Source: Prosthecobacter debontii
GTDB taxonomy: Bacteria; Verrucomicrobiota; Verrucomicrobiia; Verrucomicrobiales; Verrucomicrobiaceae
Assembly: GCF_900167535.1 (NCBI RefSeq)
Contig: NZ_FUYE01000004.1
Span: forward strand, 1-62,722
Reading direction: 5' to 3'
DNA length: 62,722 nt
This document shows positions 34,621 through 43,813 of this stretch, piece after piece. The translations under genes were made by a program, and so were the position numbers. Position 1 is the first letter of the stretch, and the number at the start of each line of letters is the position of its first letter. The notes beneath the pieces were generated by a model that made no database searches, had not been told where the DNA came from, and was given only the letters and a program-made list of their open reading frames with translations.

Positions 34621-35406
34621 CTAGGCGGCTTTGACGCGGGCTTTGAGGCGCTGACGACTCATCTTGACGTAGGTCGGGCTGGCCTCGATGCCGAGCCAGC
34701 GGCGGCCTTGCATCTCTGCGGCGACGGCGGTGGTGCCACTGCCGAGAAAGGGGTCTAGCACGACATCATCGACCTCGGTGCTGCAGGCGACGAGCTTACG
34801 AATGAGACGAAGCGGCTTTTGACTGGGATGGCCGACCTTTTCCTTGCTCAAGCCTTTGAGACTGGGAACGCGCAGGATGTTGGTGGCAAACTTACCTTTG
34901 TTGAGATGCTTTTTACGCGCCTTGAGATCTTTGTAACGAGGATCCCGGAGGTAAGCGTGAATCGTCTCCGCATCATAAGGAATGCGCACGGCATCCTTGA
35001 TGAATTTGGCCTCCTCACCTTTTCTCAGCACGAGGATCATCTCATACTGAGGGGTGAAGCTGTCCCGCCGCTCATTGTAGCCGACCGCACGATCCCAGAT
35101 GATGAGATCATGAAACCGATGCTGTTGGGTGAGGCGGGACATGAGGTGGAGAAAGATGTGCTCGCGTTTACCTAGCTGGCCAAAGATGAAGCAGAGGCCG
35201 TCATCGCGGAGGACGCGCATGGACTCATCCACCCATTGCTCGCACCAGGCGAGGTAGGCTTCGGGAGTTTTCCATTGAGTGTCCCAGGCTTCATCTTCGA
35301 GGACGTTGTAGTAAGGCGGGTCGGCGATCACCGTCTGGGCAAACGCATCAGGGAGCTTCTTCAGCTGTTTGAGCGCGTCGCCTTTGATGACGGTGTTGAG
35401 CTTCAT
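34621..35406 (-). CDS. DNA adenine or cytosine-N4 methyltransferase, beta class, orphan
   Basis: From the ATG at 35406 (MKLNTVIKGDALKQL) the protein has 261 residues; an in-frame GTG at 35442 lies upstream of a strong hairpin and is less likely. The catalytic motif IV is DPPYYNVL near the N-terminus, and the SAM motif I is DPFLGSGTTAVAA near the C-terminus, the beta-class order. It likely methylates N6 of adenine or N4 of cytosine. No restriction enzyme gene is beside it, so it appears to be an orphan regulator or a solitary remnant. It stands between ilvB and ilvN, with only about 40 bases after ilvB, so co-transcription with ilv genes is likely. Confidence 0.9.
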   Translation of the reverse strand: MKLNTVIKGDALKQLKKLPDAFAQTVIADPPYYNVLEDEAWDTQWKTPEAYLAWCEQWVDESMRVLRDDGLCFIFGQLGKREHIFLHLMSRLTQQHRFHDLIIWDRAVGYNERRDSFTPQYEMILVLRKGEEAKFIKDAVRIPYDAETIHAYLRDPRYKDLKARKKHLNKGKFATNILRVPSLKGLSKEKVGHPSQKPLRLIRKLVACSTEVDDVVLDPFLGSGTTAVAAEMQGRRWLGIEASPTYVKMSRQRLKARVKAA

Positions 35407-35415
35407 GTGGGGGAA

Positions 35416-35439
35416 AGGCGGGCAGGCGAGTGCCCGCCT
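35416..35439. repeat. GC-rich hairpin between ilvB and the methyltransferase
   Basis: AGGCGGGCA (35416-35424) and TGCCCGCCT (35431-35439) are perfect complements around a 6-base loop. It lies in the 40 bases between the ilvB stop and the methyltransferase ATG. It lacks a proper T-run, so it may be a palindromic repeat, a processing site, or a partial terminator that lowers expression of the downstream genes. Confidence 0.7.
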
Positions 35440-35446
35440 CACTGAA

Positions 35447-37174
35447 TCACGTGGAACCGGTAGGCTTTTCCATCTTATGCTTCGGTGCTTCGATGATCAT
35501 GTCTTCCAGCGCAGCGCCGGCAGGGATCATTGGGAACACGTTTTCATACTTGATGCACTCAGCCTCGATGATGCAGGGACCATCGTTGTAGTCGAGGGCC
35601 TGCTGGAGCACGCGCTCCACATCAGCAGGACGGCGGATGTGCCAGCCCTTGATGCCGTAGGCTTCACCCAGCTTCACGAAGTCAGGGTTACCCACGAGGT
35701 CCACACCGCTTTCCCGGTTTTCAAAGAACAGTTCCTGCCACTGGCGCACCATGCCCAGGTAGCTGTTGTTCAGCACCAGGATCTTGATCGGCAGTTTGTG
35801 GATGGCTGCGGTGGCCAGTTCAAACAAGGTCATCTGGAAACCGCCGTCTCCGGAGATGGAGACCACGAGTTTATCCGGGCAAGCGAGCTGGGCACCGATG
35901 GCAGCAGGGAAACCAAAGCCCATGGTGCCAGCACCGCCGGAGCTGATCCAGTGGTAGCTCTCATCGTTCTTGTAGAACTGAGCGGCCCACATCTGGTGCT
36001 GACCCACGTCGGTGGTGACGATCGCCTTGCCTTTAGAAAGGGTGTAAAGCTCATCGATGACCTGCTGCATGCGCAGACCACCCTGCTTTTTGTAGCTGAG
36101 CGGGAACTTCTTCTTGTAGCCTTCCAGAGTCTCCAACCAGCTTGTGGTTTCCAGCTTCTCGATGTGAGGAAGCAGAGCGCTGATCGCTGCCTTGGCATCA
36201 CCTTTGATGGCCACGTCCACCGAGATCATCTTGTTGAACTCAGCCGCATCGATGTCGATGTGAATGATCTTGGCATTGCGGCCAAACATGTGCGGCTTGC
36301 CGATGATGCGGTCATCGAAGCGGGAACCGATGTTCAGGATCAGGTCAGCTTCCACCATGGCCTTGTTGGCATAGGCGGTGCCGTGCATACCCAGCATCCC
36401 CAGGGAGAGCGCGTGAGTTTCTGGGAAGACACCTTTACCCAGCAGGGTGGTGGTCACCGGTGCGTTCAGACCTTCGGCCAGCTGACGCAGTTCTTTGTCC
36501 GCGCGGGCGATCATCGCTCCCTGACCGGCGAGGATCACGGGGCGCTTGGCTTGGGAGATCAGGTGAGCCGCTTCTTCGATCTTCTTGGTGTCGATCTTGA
36601 AAGCTTCTTCGGGATGGTAGCCGGGAAGGTCGATCGGGGCATCATAATCACCCGTGAAAGGAGCTTGGCTCTTGTCTTTCGGAATGTCGATCAGCACGGG
36701 GCCTGGGCGACCTGTGGTGGCGATGTGATAGGCTTCTCGGGCAATGCGAGGGATCGCATTGGTGTCCTTCACCAGGTAGTTATGCTTCACCACTGGGGCA
36801 GTGATGTTAAAGATGTCGGCTTCCTGGAAGGCATCTTTACCCAACATCCAGCTCACGGTCTGACCGCAGAGCACGATCATCGGCACGCTATCCATCTGCG
36901 CGGTCATCAGGCCTGTGATGGTATTGCCAGCACCAGGGCCAGAAGTCACCAGCACCACGGCAGGCTTACCCGTAGCACGAGCGTAACCATCCGCCATGTG
37001 GACAGCACCCTGCTCGTGACGCACGAGGACGAACTTCATGTTCGTCTTCATGGTTTCCAAGGCGTCGAAAATCGGGATAGCTGCGCCGCCCGAATATCCG
37101 AACACATACTCAATGCCGAGGTCGGCCAGGGTTTTGATTAGCGCCTGTGCGCCATCCATTTGGGGTGTGCTCAT
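35447..37174 (-). CDS. ilvB: Acetolactate synthase large (catalytic) subunit
   Basis: The 575-residue enzyme joins two pyruvate, or pyruvate and 2-oxobutanoate, with thiamine diphosphate, FAD and magnesium, the first common step of valine, leucine and isoleucine synthesis. Catalytic Glu lies in LVRHEQGAVHMADGYARA; the thiamine-diphosphate motif is GDGGFQ, ending in LVLNNSYLGM about 30 residues later. Its 2-oxobutanoate substrate would come from IlvA, encoded 14 kb away. No leader peptide was found ahead of it, but an inverted repeat lies in its 5' region. Confidence 0.95.
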   Translation of the reverse strand: MSTPQMDGAQALIKTLADLGIEYVFGYSGGAAIPIFDALETMKTNMKFVLVRHEQGAVHMADGYARATGKPAVVLVTSGPGAGNTITGLMTAQMDSVPMIVLCGQTVSWMLGKDAFQEADIFNITAPVVKHNYLVKDTNAIPRIAREAYHIATTGRPGPVLIDIPKDKSQAPFTGDYDAPIDLPGYHPEEAFKIDTKKIEEAAHLISQAKRPVILAGQGAMIARADKELRQLAEGLNAPVTTTLLGKGVFPETHALSLGMLGMHGTAYANKAMVEADLILNIGSRFDDRIIGKPHMFGRNAKIIHIDIDAAEFNKMISVDVAIKGDAKAAISALLPHIEKLETTSWLETLEGYKKKFPLSYKKQGGLRMQQVIDELYTLSKGKAIVTTDVGQHQMWAAQFYKNDESYHWISSGGAGTMGFGFPAAIGAQLACPDKLVVSISGDGGFQMTLFELATAAIHKLPIKILVLNNSYLGMVRQWQELFFENRESGVDLVGNPDFVKLGEAYGIKGWHIRRPADVERVLQQALDYNDGPCIIEAECIKYENVFPMIPAGAALEDMIIEAPKHKMEKPTGST

Positions 37175-37494
37175 GTGGTTGTGAGGTGAAAATTGCGATT
37201 TCGAGGGCTATTGTGTGGCCGATTATTAAAATCGCAAATGAAAATGTGCTGTTTTGAGTGTATTTGGCGATCTGTTAGTGTTTTATTGAACTGAAAATTG
37301 ATGTTTTTGCTGCGTTTATGGGGGTTGGATGCGGTTTGAGGATTTGAAAATTGAATATTTTGATGGGTTTGCGCCTGAGGAAGTAAGATGGGTGCAGAAG
37401 TTGGTGAGGATTCATGAACGTCTCGCGCAAGGGTCCGAACTTTTTCAAGTGAGTCCTTGAGGGAATTTCTCAATGTGGCTACAAGCGGGTCCCG
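37175..37494. promoter_or_regulatory. Divergent AT-rich promoter region of ilvB and the lipoprotein gene
   Basis: No gene is supported in these 320 bases. An inverted repeat TTGCGATTT (37193-37201) and AAATCGCAA (37229-37237) lies just upstream of ilvB and encloses a smaller CGATT/AATCG-type hairpin. It could be an operator or a 5' mRNA hairpin. No Ile, Leu or Val-rich leader peptide and no terminator are seen here, unlike at ilvA. Confidence 0.4.
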
Positions 37495-37950
37495 ATGAAA
37501 AATATTCTCACCCTCCTTAGCCTTTGCACCATCCTTTGTCAGTGTAACTCCACACGCTATACGGGAAGCGCTCCCAATCCTCCCCTGACGAAGCTGGCCA
37601 TTGTGAAGAATGACAAGTTGCACATGTCAGGCATGCAGCCGGAAGTGGTGAAGCAGGTGCAGGCCATGGGCATTGCCACGACATTGGTGGACGCTCCGCC
37701 TGCCACTGATGAGCCGTATATGACCTTCACCGCCAATTGGAAATGGGACATGGCGATGTATTTGAAGTATTTTAAGGCCGAGTTGTTTCAAAACCAACAA
37801 AAGGTGAGTGGAGTGGAATACAAGGCAAGTGGCATGGACCTGAGCAAGTTTGGTCATACCGATGAAAAGATCCGCCCGATGCTCAGAAAAGTGTTTTTGG
37901 GGGTGAACCCTCCGCCGAAGCTTCGCGAGGCTGCGCCATCAATGCGCTAG
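37495..37950 (+). CDS. Small putative lipoprotein
   Basis: A 151-residue protein with a signal peptide ending in LCTILCQCNS; either Cys could be the lipid-modified residue of a lipobox. The mature part (LTKLAIVKNDKLHMSGMQPE, then YMTFTANWKWDMAMYLKYF) looks like a small soluble domain related to other bacterial lipoproteins of unknown role. The ATG at 37495 starts the signal peptide. A strong terminator follows it. Function unknown. Confidence 0.75.
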   Translation: MKNILTLLSLCTILCQCNSTRYTGSAPNPPLTKLAIVKNDKLHMSGMQPEVVKQVQAMGIATTLVDAPPATDEPYMTFTANWKWDMAMYLKYFKAELFQNQQKVSGVEYKASGMDLSKFGHTDEKIRPMLRKVFLGVNPPPKLREAAPSMR

Positions 37951-37980
37951 CGGATAGGGCCAACGTCATCCGATTTTCAG

Positions 37981-38013
37981 ACGACGGCCTATCAGGGCCG
38001 TCGTTTTGTTTTC
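37981..38013 (+). terminator. Intrinsic terminator after the lipoprotein gene
   Basis: ACGACGGCC (37981-37989) and GGCCGTCGT (37996-38004) are perfect complements with a 6-base loop, followed by TTTGTTTTC. Confidence 0.88.
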
Positions 38014-38056
38014 AGGATCACGCATGAAATCTTCATGAGTTGGTTATTATGACTTT

Positions 38057-38218
38057 GTGAATGCCTTACCTCCACCTCCTCAGCCAGCACCTCCAAATCC
38101 CGGCTGCGATCGCTGTGGGCAGGCGGAGGCCCATCAGATCGGTGATGTGTGGATTTGTGACGACTGCTACATTGCCAGTGGATCGTGCTGCGCTGGGGAT
38201 GATCATGAGGAGTCGTGA
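38057..38218 (+). CDS. Small Cys-rich zinc-knuckle-like protein
   Basis: A 53-residue protein from a GTG at 38057 to a TGA at 38216. After a Pro-rich start (LPPPPQPAPPNPG) come C-D-R-C, eight-plus residues with QIGDVWI, C-D-D-C and a C-C pair (GSCCAGDD). Two CxxC knuckles of this kind probably bind one zinc ion. The pattern C-x2-C...GDVWICDDCY...GSCC also occurs in small unnamed verrucomicrobial proteins (from memory). It has 53 bases before the next gene on the same strand. Function unknown. Confidence 0.65.
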   Translation: MNALPPPPQPAPPNPGCDRCGQAEAHQIGDVWICDDCYIASGSCCAGDDHEES

Positions 38219-38271
38219 TTGAATGATAGACTCAGAACGGGGGCGCGTTTGATGGCCAATTCCCCCTTTGA

Positions 38272-38973
38272 ATGAAGATTCGAGTTGTTTGTCTGTGCCT
38301 AGCCCTTGTCGGGTTGGATTGCTTATCAAGTCCTTGCTTTGGTCAAGAGACTGACCCGGATCTGCCGCAGCCCCTGGAGGCGAACTTTGCGGATGCACTG
38401 GTGGCGGAGTCTCCCTTCACACGTTACGTCAGTCTGGAAGACACGTTGCAGCTCACGGGCGTGGCCTATGTGGGTGGACGTCCCGTGGCGACAGTCTTTA
38501 ATACCAAGACCAAGGAAAGTATCTTGGTCTTTGAAGAGCCGAATGAGTTGGGGTGGCATCTCACGGGTATAGCAGCAGGCACCGACTTGGCGAATACCCA
38601 GATCGAAATGATGGTGGGGCCGGAAACGATTACCATGCATTACCATGGGCAGTCCATGAACCCCGAGGGTGGGAAAGAGGGCAAGACTCGGCTCGCAGGC
38701 AGCGATGGCAAGAAGCCGAAAAAGTATTCCTCGCTACTGGGTGAAAACGGCAAGGAGATGTATGCCTCGCTGTCTTCAGATGCGCGGAACAAATTCCGTG
38801 ACGTTTTAAAATCCCACATGGAAAAGCGTCCAGATGAATCAGCCCAAGATCGAGCCAGCTTTGCCCAAAAGGTTTTTGCGAAGATTAAGGAATCAGATCG
38901 CGGCAGTTCCAGTAGCAGCGGCACGAAGGCTCCGAAAACGAGCAAGCCTGCCAAGAAAAAACAAGGGGCCTAA
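38272..38973 (+). CDS. Secreted protein of unknown function
   Basis: A 233-residue protein with a signal peptide (VVCLCLALVGLDCLSSPCFG). The middle contains a compact segment (YVSLEDTLQLTGVAYVGGRP, VATVFNTKTKESILVFEE), and the last 80 residues are charged and Lys/Ser-rich (SSSSSGTKAPKTSKPAKKKQ), probably disordered. No family was recognised. The small zinc-knuckle gene precedes it on the same strand, which may or may not mean a joint role. Confidence 0.7.
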   Translation: MKIRVVCLCLALVGLDCLSSPCFGQETDPDLPQPLEANFADALVAESPFTRYVSLEDTLQLTGVAYVGGRPVATVFNTKTKESILVFEEPNELGWHLTGIAAGTDLANTQIEMMVGPETITMHYHGQSMNPEGGKEGKTRLAGSDGKKPKKYSSLLGENGKEMYASLSSDARNKFRDVLKSHMEKRPDESAQDRASFAQKVFAKIKESDRGSSSSSGTKAPKTSKPAKKKQGA

Positions 38974-39002
38974 GCTGAGCAGGCTGATTGGCCTGTTCAG
39001 CG

Positions 39003-40109
39003 TCAGTGGATGGAGACCTTCACACCAGCCCGGACTTTCGAGGCTAAGCGGACGATGTCCCAATTGGCAAGACGCACACAGCCATGACTGGTGCTGCGGC
39101 CAATGGTATCGGGCTCACTCGTGCCGTGCAGCCCGATGCCGCGTTTGTTTAAAGCAATCCAGACGACACCCACCATGTTGTTAGGTCCGGGTTTGATGAG
39201 ATAGGTCTTCTCGCCACGCTCACCCGTTTTGAGAAAGGACCGGTCATAACGAAAGTCGGGCAGGCGAGCGATACCGCGAATCTTCCATTCTCCCTGTGGC
39301 GATTGTGTCTGCTCAGAGCCGATCGTCACGGGATAGGCGGCCACCAATTTGCCTTTTTCAAAGAGCTTCAGCATGCTGTCAGAGGTATCCACCTTCACGG
39401 CGAGATCCGTGGCAGCAGGTGGGGGGGGCTCGGTGGAGTCAGCTTGGGATTCCTTTTCCTTGGGCTCCTCAGAGTCCTCACGGCTGAGTTCCATGAGATC
39501 GAGCAAAGGCATATCTTTAACCGCGGTCACATCAAATGCCTCGACATTCGGCACCCGAATCACATCGCCGACTTTTAAGGTCTCTAGCTTGTCAGGATTG
39601 AGCTCCCTGAGGAAATCCAGGTCGCTGTGAAACTTCTCCGCCAGGGCTTCGCTCAGGCTGGCATAAGGAATCCAGTCCAGTTTCGCGATCTCAGGAATGG
39701 TCGAGGGGACTTCACCTACGGTTTTGAGGTCGGCTTCAGTCACGTGGTAGTCGATGAAGACGGGCGAGATTTTGGTCAAGTTCATGTCCGTTAGATCGGG
39801 CAAAGGAAGGCGTGCATTCTCTGTGGTCTTGGAACTGGCCGAGTCCGAATCCTCGGCTTTGAGCACAGGCAACCCTTGCGATTGACGATAAAGGGTGAGC
39901 GCCTTTTCAGTGAAGCCCCCATAGCGACCATCAATCTTTCCAGGACCGAAGTTGGCTCGATCCAAAAAGATTTGCAGTCGAGTCGTTGCCTCGATTTCAG
40001 AAGTCGCCGCAGGGGCAGGCGCGTCGGTCTCTAAGGCCGAGACAGGTAGCAGGGAGATCAGCGATAGCAGGCAGAGACCATGCGGGAAAAAGAGTGCGAA
40101 AGAATTCAT
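39003..40109 (-). CDS. L,D-transpeptidase (YkuD) with peptidoglycan-binding domain
   Basis: The ATG at 40109 (MNSFALFFPHGLCLLSL) gives a signal peptide and 368 residues; an upstream start at 40130 is possible. A peptidoglycan-binding-like domain (LQIFLDRANFGPGKIDGRYG) is followed by a LysM-like stretch (FLRELNPDKLETLKVGDVIR) and a C-terminal YkuD domain with the catalytic Cys in SHGCVRLAN preceded by GIGLHGT. It would cross-link or modify meso-diaminopimelate-containing peptidoglycan in the periplasm. The acidic middle is rich in Glu and Pro. Confidence 0.9.
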   Translation of the reverse strand: MNSFALFFPHGLCLLSLISLLPVSALETDAPAPAATSEIEATTRLQIFLDRANFGPGKIDGRYGGFTEKALTLYRQSQGLPVLKAEDSDSASSKTTENARLPLPDLTDMNLTKISPVFIDYHVTEADLKTVGEVPSTIPEIAKLDWIPYASLSEALAEKFHSDLDFLRELNPDKLETLKVGDVIRVPNVEAFDVTAVKDMPLLDLMELSREDSEEPKEKESQADSTEPPPPAATDLAVKVDTSDSMLKLFEKGKLVAAYPVTIGSEQTQSPQGEWKIRGIARLPDFRYDRSFLKTGERGEKTYLIKPGPNNMVGVVWIALNKRGIGLHGTSEPDTIGRSTSHGCVRLANWDIVRLASKVRAGVKVSIH

Positions 40110-40215
40110 CCCTGGGATTCGCCCGCTCAAGCTGACTTGGATGTGGAATGAATCTCGCGCTTGGCAGCATGCAGACAGTCGGCCAGTGTAGAGGCGAGTC
40201 CACCGTCAACGTTCC

Positions 40216-40407
40216 ATGAGGAGTCAAAAACAGAACAATCGTCCGCCACGTCCCTTTAAACTTAAAAACGAGGGACGGGGTTGGTCAGGTGGCGGCGGCT
40301 TCATCCCAGGGGGGAAACCAGCGATCAAGAAGGCGAAGCCTACGGACCCACTTCCGCCTTCAGCTTCGGCTGCGAGTACAGAAGATAAGCCTGTAGAAGG
40401 TTCATAA
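40216..40407 (+). CDS. Small basic Gly/Pro-rich protein, uncertain
   Basis: A 63-residue frame (MRSQKQNNRPPRPFKLKNEG...) that is basic and Gly-rich in the middle (GWSGGGGFIPGGKPAIKKAK) and Pro/Ser/Glu-rich at the end. It stands divergent from the L,D-transpeptidase. There is no family signal and coding status is not proven. Confidence 0.4.
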   Translation: MRSQKQNNRPPRPFKLKNEGRGWSGGGGFIPGGKPAIKKAKPTDPLPPSASAASTEDKPVEGS

Positions 40408-40454
40408 GTTTCGCCAACTCTCATTCTGCGCTCTGTTCTTGCGCAGGTTTCGTC

Positions 40455-43400
40455 ATGCAGGCACGTATTAGCTGCATGTCACTTTTCTCCTTCGTCCTTT
40501 CCTCGGCGCGGCATTATTGGCGCGGGCATTTGGGCTTGCTGCTGGGGGCTTTTTTAGCCTCGGCCATCTTGAGCGGGTCCTTGCTGGTGGGGGACTCCGT
40601 GCGGGCGAGCCTACGGCGTGTGGCAGAGCTGAGATTGGGCCGGATCCACGCAGGTGTGTTGGGGGGAGATCGCTGGTTTACGGAATCGCTAGCCGAGCAG
40701 GCTCAGGCTGCACCAGCCATCATGGCGGTGGGCTCCACGGCTTCGTCCAATGGCAAGGTGCGTGTGAATGGCACGCAGGTGCTCGGGGTGGAGGAAGCTT
40801 TCTGGAAGCTGAGCACAAGTGGCAAGGTCATTGCTTTAGACAAAGGCCAAGTCGCCCTGAATGAACCTCTGGCAAGAAAGCTGGAGGCGAAGATCGGCGA
40901 TACGATTCTGGTGCGTCTGGAGCGGCCCAGCGCCATCTCGCGCGACGCGCCTCTCTCCGGCAATACCAACGAGGATGTGTCCCTGCGCCGAACCGTTGGT
41001 GCCATTGTGAGTGCTGAGGATTTCGGGGCCTTCCAATTGGTCGCTTCACAAATCACTCCCGATTCGGTGTTTGTGCCTTTGGCCGATCTGCAAACGCAGG
41101 TGGAAATGGAGGGCAAGATCAACACGCTGCTTTCAGCCTCACCTCAATTCACCGCAGAATCTGCGGCTCTTGAGCAAGCCAAGACGTTGGGGGATTTCGC
41201 TCTCAAGCTTAAGACTGTGGATAGGCCGCGAAAGGAGTGGGAGGTGAGCACGGATCGGGTCTTTATGGACGATAGCATCGCCACCGATTTGCTGAAACGG
41301 GAAGGCAGCTATGGGGTGCTGACGTATCTGGTGAATGGGATCACTTCGGCCAAAGGAGGCACACCCTATTCGATGATTACCGCGACCGATGCGCTGGCGG
41401 TGAAGCCCGGGCAGATCGTGATTACCCAATGGCTGGCGGAAGACCATGGACTGGCTCTGGGGGATCGCGTGGAGATTCGTTACTTCATCGTCGGCATCGG
41501 GCGCGAGCTGAAGGAGCAAACGGCGAGCTTTCAGGTCAGTGGCATTCTCCCCATGGACGATCCGAATGTGACACGGGCTTGGACACCGGATTTCCCGGGG
41601 GTGTCCGACGTGGACAACTGTCGTGACTGGGATCCCGGCATCCCGATGGATACCAAGAAGATTCGCGACAAGGACGAAAAGTATTGGGATGACTATAAGG
41701 GCACGCCGAAGGGCTTTATCAGCTTAGCGGATGGTCAGAAACTGTGGGGTAATCGCTTTGGTGAACTGACATCGATTCGCTTTGCCAACAGCGGCCAGGA
41801 CGAAGCGGCCTTGAAGACAGAACTCGCGGAGGGTTTGTCGCTGGCGGACATCGGACTCAGCCCGAGGGACTTCAAAGGCGAAGCCTCAGCGGCAGCGAAG
41901 GGCAGTGTGGACTTTGGCGGCTTGTTCATTGGCCTCAGCATGTTCCTCATTGGTGCAGCGCTGATCTTTGCCGCACTGCTGTTTCTGTTCACGCTGGAGC
42001 GGCGGGCGTCTCAGGTGGGCCTACTGCTCGCGGTAGGATGGACACCGAAGCTGGTGCGGCGTTCCTTGTTAGGCGAGGCAGGCGTCTTGGCCATGATCGG
42101 TGCTCTCCTCGGAGTCTTCGGCGGTGAGGTCTATACCAAGCTGGCTCTGCAAGGGTTGAGCGGTGCCTGGGCAGGAGCCTCGCAGGGATTACCCCTGATC
42201 TATGCCGGCAGTGTCGCCACGAAAGTTGGCGCTGGAATCGGCGCCGTCGTGGTGGTGCTGATCACGCTATGGTGGGCCAGTCGCAAGCTATTCAAAGCAC
42301 AGGCTAGAGACCTTCTCGGGGCGTGGAGCGCGGAGGATACAGAGGTGCCTGTAAGAGTCGCTGGCTGGAAGAAAGTGCTGCCGGTCGTGTGGCTGCTGGG
42401 AGCGGTGAGTCTGATGCTGGCTGGCACCCAGGCCACCGCAGCAGAAGCTGTGGCAGGGATGTTTTTCGGCAGTGGTTTTCTGCTGCTGATGGCAGGCTTG
42501 TCCATCGCAAAGCGGTGGATGCAAAGATCGTTAGGTTTGGCCCAATCCTTGTGGCAGATCGGTCTGCGCAATATCTCTCGGCGTCCCTCCCGCAGTCTGG
42601 CGGTGATGGGCATGATGGCTGGCGGGATCTTCCTGGTGACGGCGGTGAATGCCTTCCGCATGAGCGCTGGAGATGTGGATCAACCGACTTCGGGCACGGG
42701 CGGCTTTGCCCTGATTGGGGAGTCGTCTCTACCCATTTATGAGGATCTCAATACCCAGGCGGGGCGAGATGCCTTCAGTCTAGATGAGGAGATCATGAAG
42801 GGCGTGGCCATTGTGCCCTTCCGGGTACGGATGGGTGACGATGCGAGTTGCCTGAACCTGAATCGTGCCCAGAAGCCGGTGTTGATCGGAGTGGATCCTG
42901 CCAAATTGGAGGGGCGCTTTAGCTTCGCTGGAAAAGGCGGCTGGGAGAGTCTCAAGACACCGCTGGAGGCCATTGCCGATCAGGCGACCGCCATGTGGGG
43001 CCTCGGCCTGGGGGTGGGTGATGCGCTGGATTATGGAGATGCTTCCGGCAAAGACATCCAGGTGAAGCTGGCGGGCATGCTGGCGGCGTCGGTGTTGCAG
43101 GGGAAGATGATCATCAGCGAGCAGGCTTTCCTCACGACCTATCCCGATGCGGCGGGCTATCGTTTCTTCCTCATTGATGCACCCGCAGGTAAAGCTGAGG
43201 AAGTCAGTGCTCATTTGACCCGCCAACTCCAGCCTCGTGGTCTCGCTTTGGAATCGGCCAAGGCACGTCTGGAGACCTTCATGAGCGTGCAGAATACTTA
43301 CATCGGCATCTTTACCGTGCTGGGTGGCCTGGGCGTATTACTTGGCACCGCAGGCCTGGGCATTTTGGTGGCTCGCCATGTGCTGGAGCGCCGGGGTGAA

Positions 43401-43676
43401 TTGGGGCTGATGCAAGCGGTGGGCTTTCAGGCAGGATCGCTGCGTCACTTGGTGTTAGGTGAGCACGTTGTATTGCTGATCGCAGGCGTCATCCTCGGCG
43501 TCTTGAGCGCACTCCTCGCCGTCTGGCCCAGCCTTCAGCAAGGTGGCTCCTCTCTTCCCATCGGCTTCCTCGGCAGCCTCATCGTGGGCATCGTGCTATT
43601 TGGTGTCGTGATCTGCTGGATCGCTGTGTCCAGTGCCGTGCGCGGACGGTTGATTGATGCCATTCGGCGAGAGTAG
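40455..43676 (+). CDS. FtsX-like ABC-type permease, large
   Basis: A 1073-residue permease. The start could be the ATG at 40455 or the one at 40476 (MSLFSFVLSS). One membrane helix at the N-terminus (HLGLLLGAFLASAILSGSLL), a large extracytoplasmic domain to about residue 490, then three helices with FtsX signature (LFTLERRASQVGLLLAVGWT), a second helix pair near 640-720, another extracytoplasmic domain, and a C-terminal FtsX unit (LERRGELGLMQAVGFQ). The two-FtsX-domain layout matches MacB/LolCDE-like or lipoprotein-export-type permeases. The ATPase gene is not adjacent, so its partner is unknown. Confidence 0.85.
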   Translation: MQARISCMSLFSFVLSSARHYWRGHLGLLLGAFLASAILSGSLLVGDSVRASLRRVAELRLGRIHAGVLGGDRWFTESLAEQAQAAPAIMAVGSTASSNGKVRVNGTQVLGVEEAFWKLSTSGKVIALDKGQVALNEPLARKLEAKIGDTILVRLERPSAISRDAPLSGNTNEDVSLRRTVGAIVSAEDFGAFQLVASQITPDSVFVPLADLQTQVEMEGKINTLLSASPQFTAESAALEQAKTLGDFALKLKTVDRPRKEWEVSTDRVFMDDSIATDLLKREGSYGVLTYLVNGITSAKGGTPYSMITATDALAVKPGQIVITQWLAEDHGLALGDRVEIRYFIVGIGRELKEQTASFQVSGILPMDDPNVTRAWTPDFPGVSDVDNCRDWDPGIPMDTKKIRDKDEKYWDDYKGTPKGFISLADGQKLWGNRFGELTSIRFANSGQDEAALKTELAEGLSLADIGLSPRDFKGEASAAAKGSVDFGGLFIGLSMFLIGAALIFAALLFLFTLERRASQVGLLLAVGWTPKLVRRSLLGEAGVLAMIGALLGVFGGEVYTKLALQGLSGAWAGASQGLPLIYAGSVATKVGAGIGAVVVVLITLWWASRKLFKAQARDLLGAWSAEDTEVPVRVAGWKKVLPVVWLLGAVSLMLAGTQATAAEAVAGMFFGSGFLLLMAGLSIAKRWMQRSLGLAQSLWQIGLRNISRRPSRSLAVMGMMAGGIFLVTAVNAFRMSAGDVDQPTSGTGGFALIGESSLPIYEDLNTQAGRDAFSLDEEIMKGVAIVPFRVRMGDDASCLNLNRAQKPVLIGVDPAKLEGRFSFAGKGGWESLKTPLEAIADQATAMWGLGLGVGDALDYGDASGKDIQVKLAGMLAASVLQGKMIISEQAFLTTYPDAAGYRFFLIDAPAGKAEEVSAHLTRQLQPRGLALESAKARLETFMSVQNTYIGIFTVLGGLGVLLGTAGLGILVARHVLERRGELGLMQAVGFQAGSLRHLVLGEHVVLLIAGVILGVLSALLAVWPSLQQGGSSLPIGFLGSLIVGIVLFGVVICWIAVSSAVRGRLIDAIRRE

Positions 43677-43813
43677 TGAGGCTGTCGGATGCAAAATTCA
43701 GTCGAGCCTGTGTTGATACCCAAAGAACAGATTCGACAAGCCCCTCGAAAGGACGGCAAGCTTGTGGAGTTCTTCTCCAGGGAGAACTTAATAACCTGAA
43801 CCTATTCCTCATC

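Noticed and set aside
35369..37141. 590-codon plus-strand frame opposite ilvB
   Set aside because: IlvB is certain and the antisense product has no recognisable fold.
37171..37623. Minus-strand frame overlapping the ilvB promoter and the lipoprotein gene
   Set aside because: Asn/His/Thr-rich read of an AT-rich region, overlapping a better gene; no start context and no family. Checked also as a leader peptide; no Ile, Leu or Val run.
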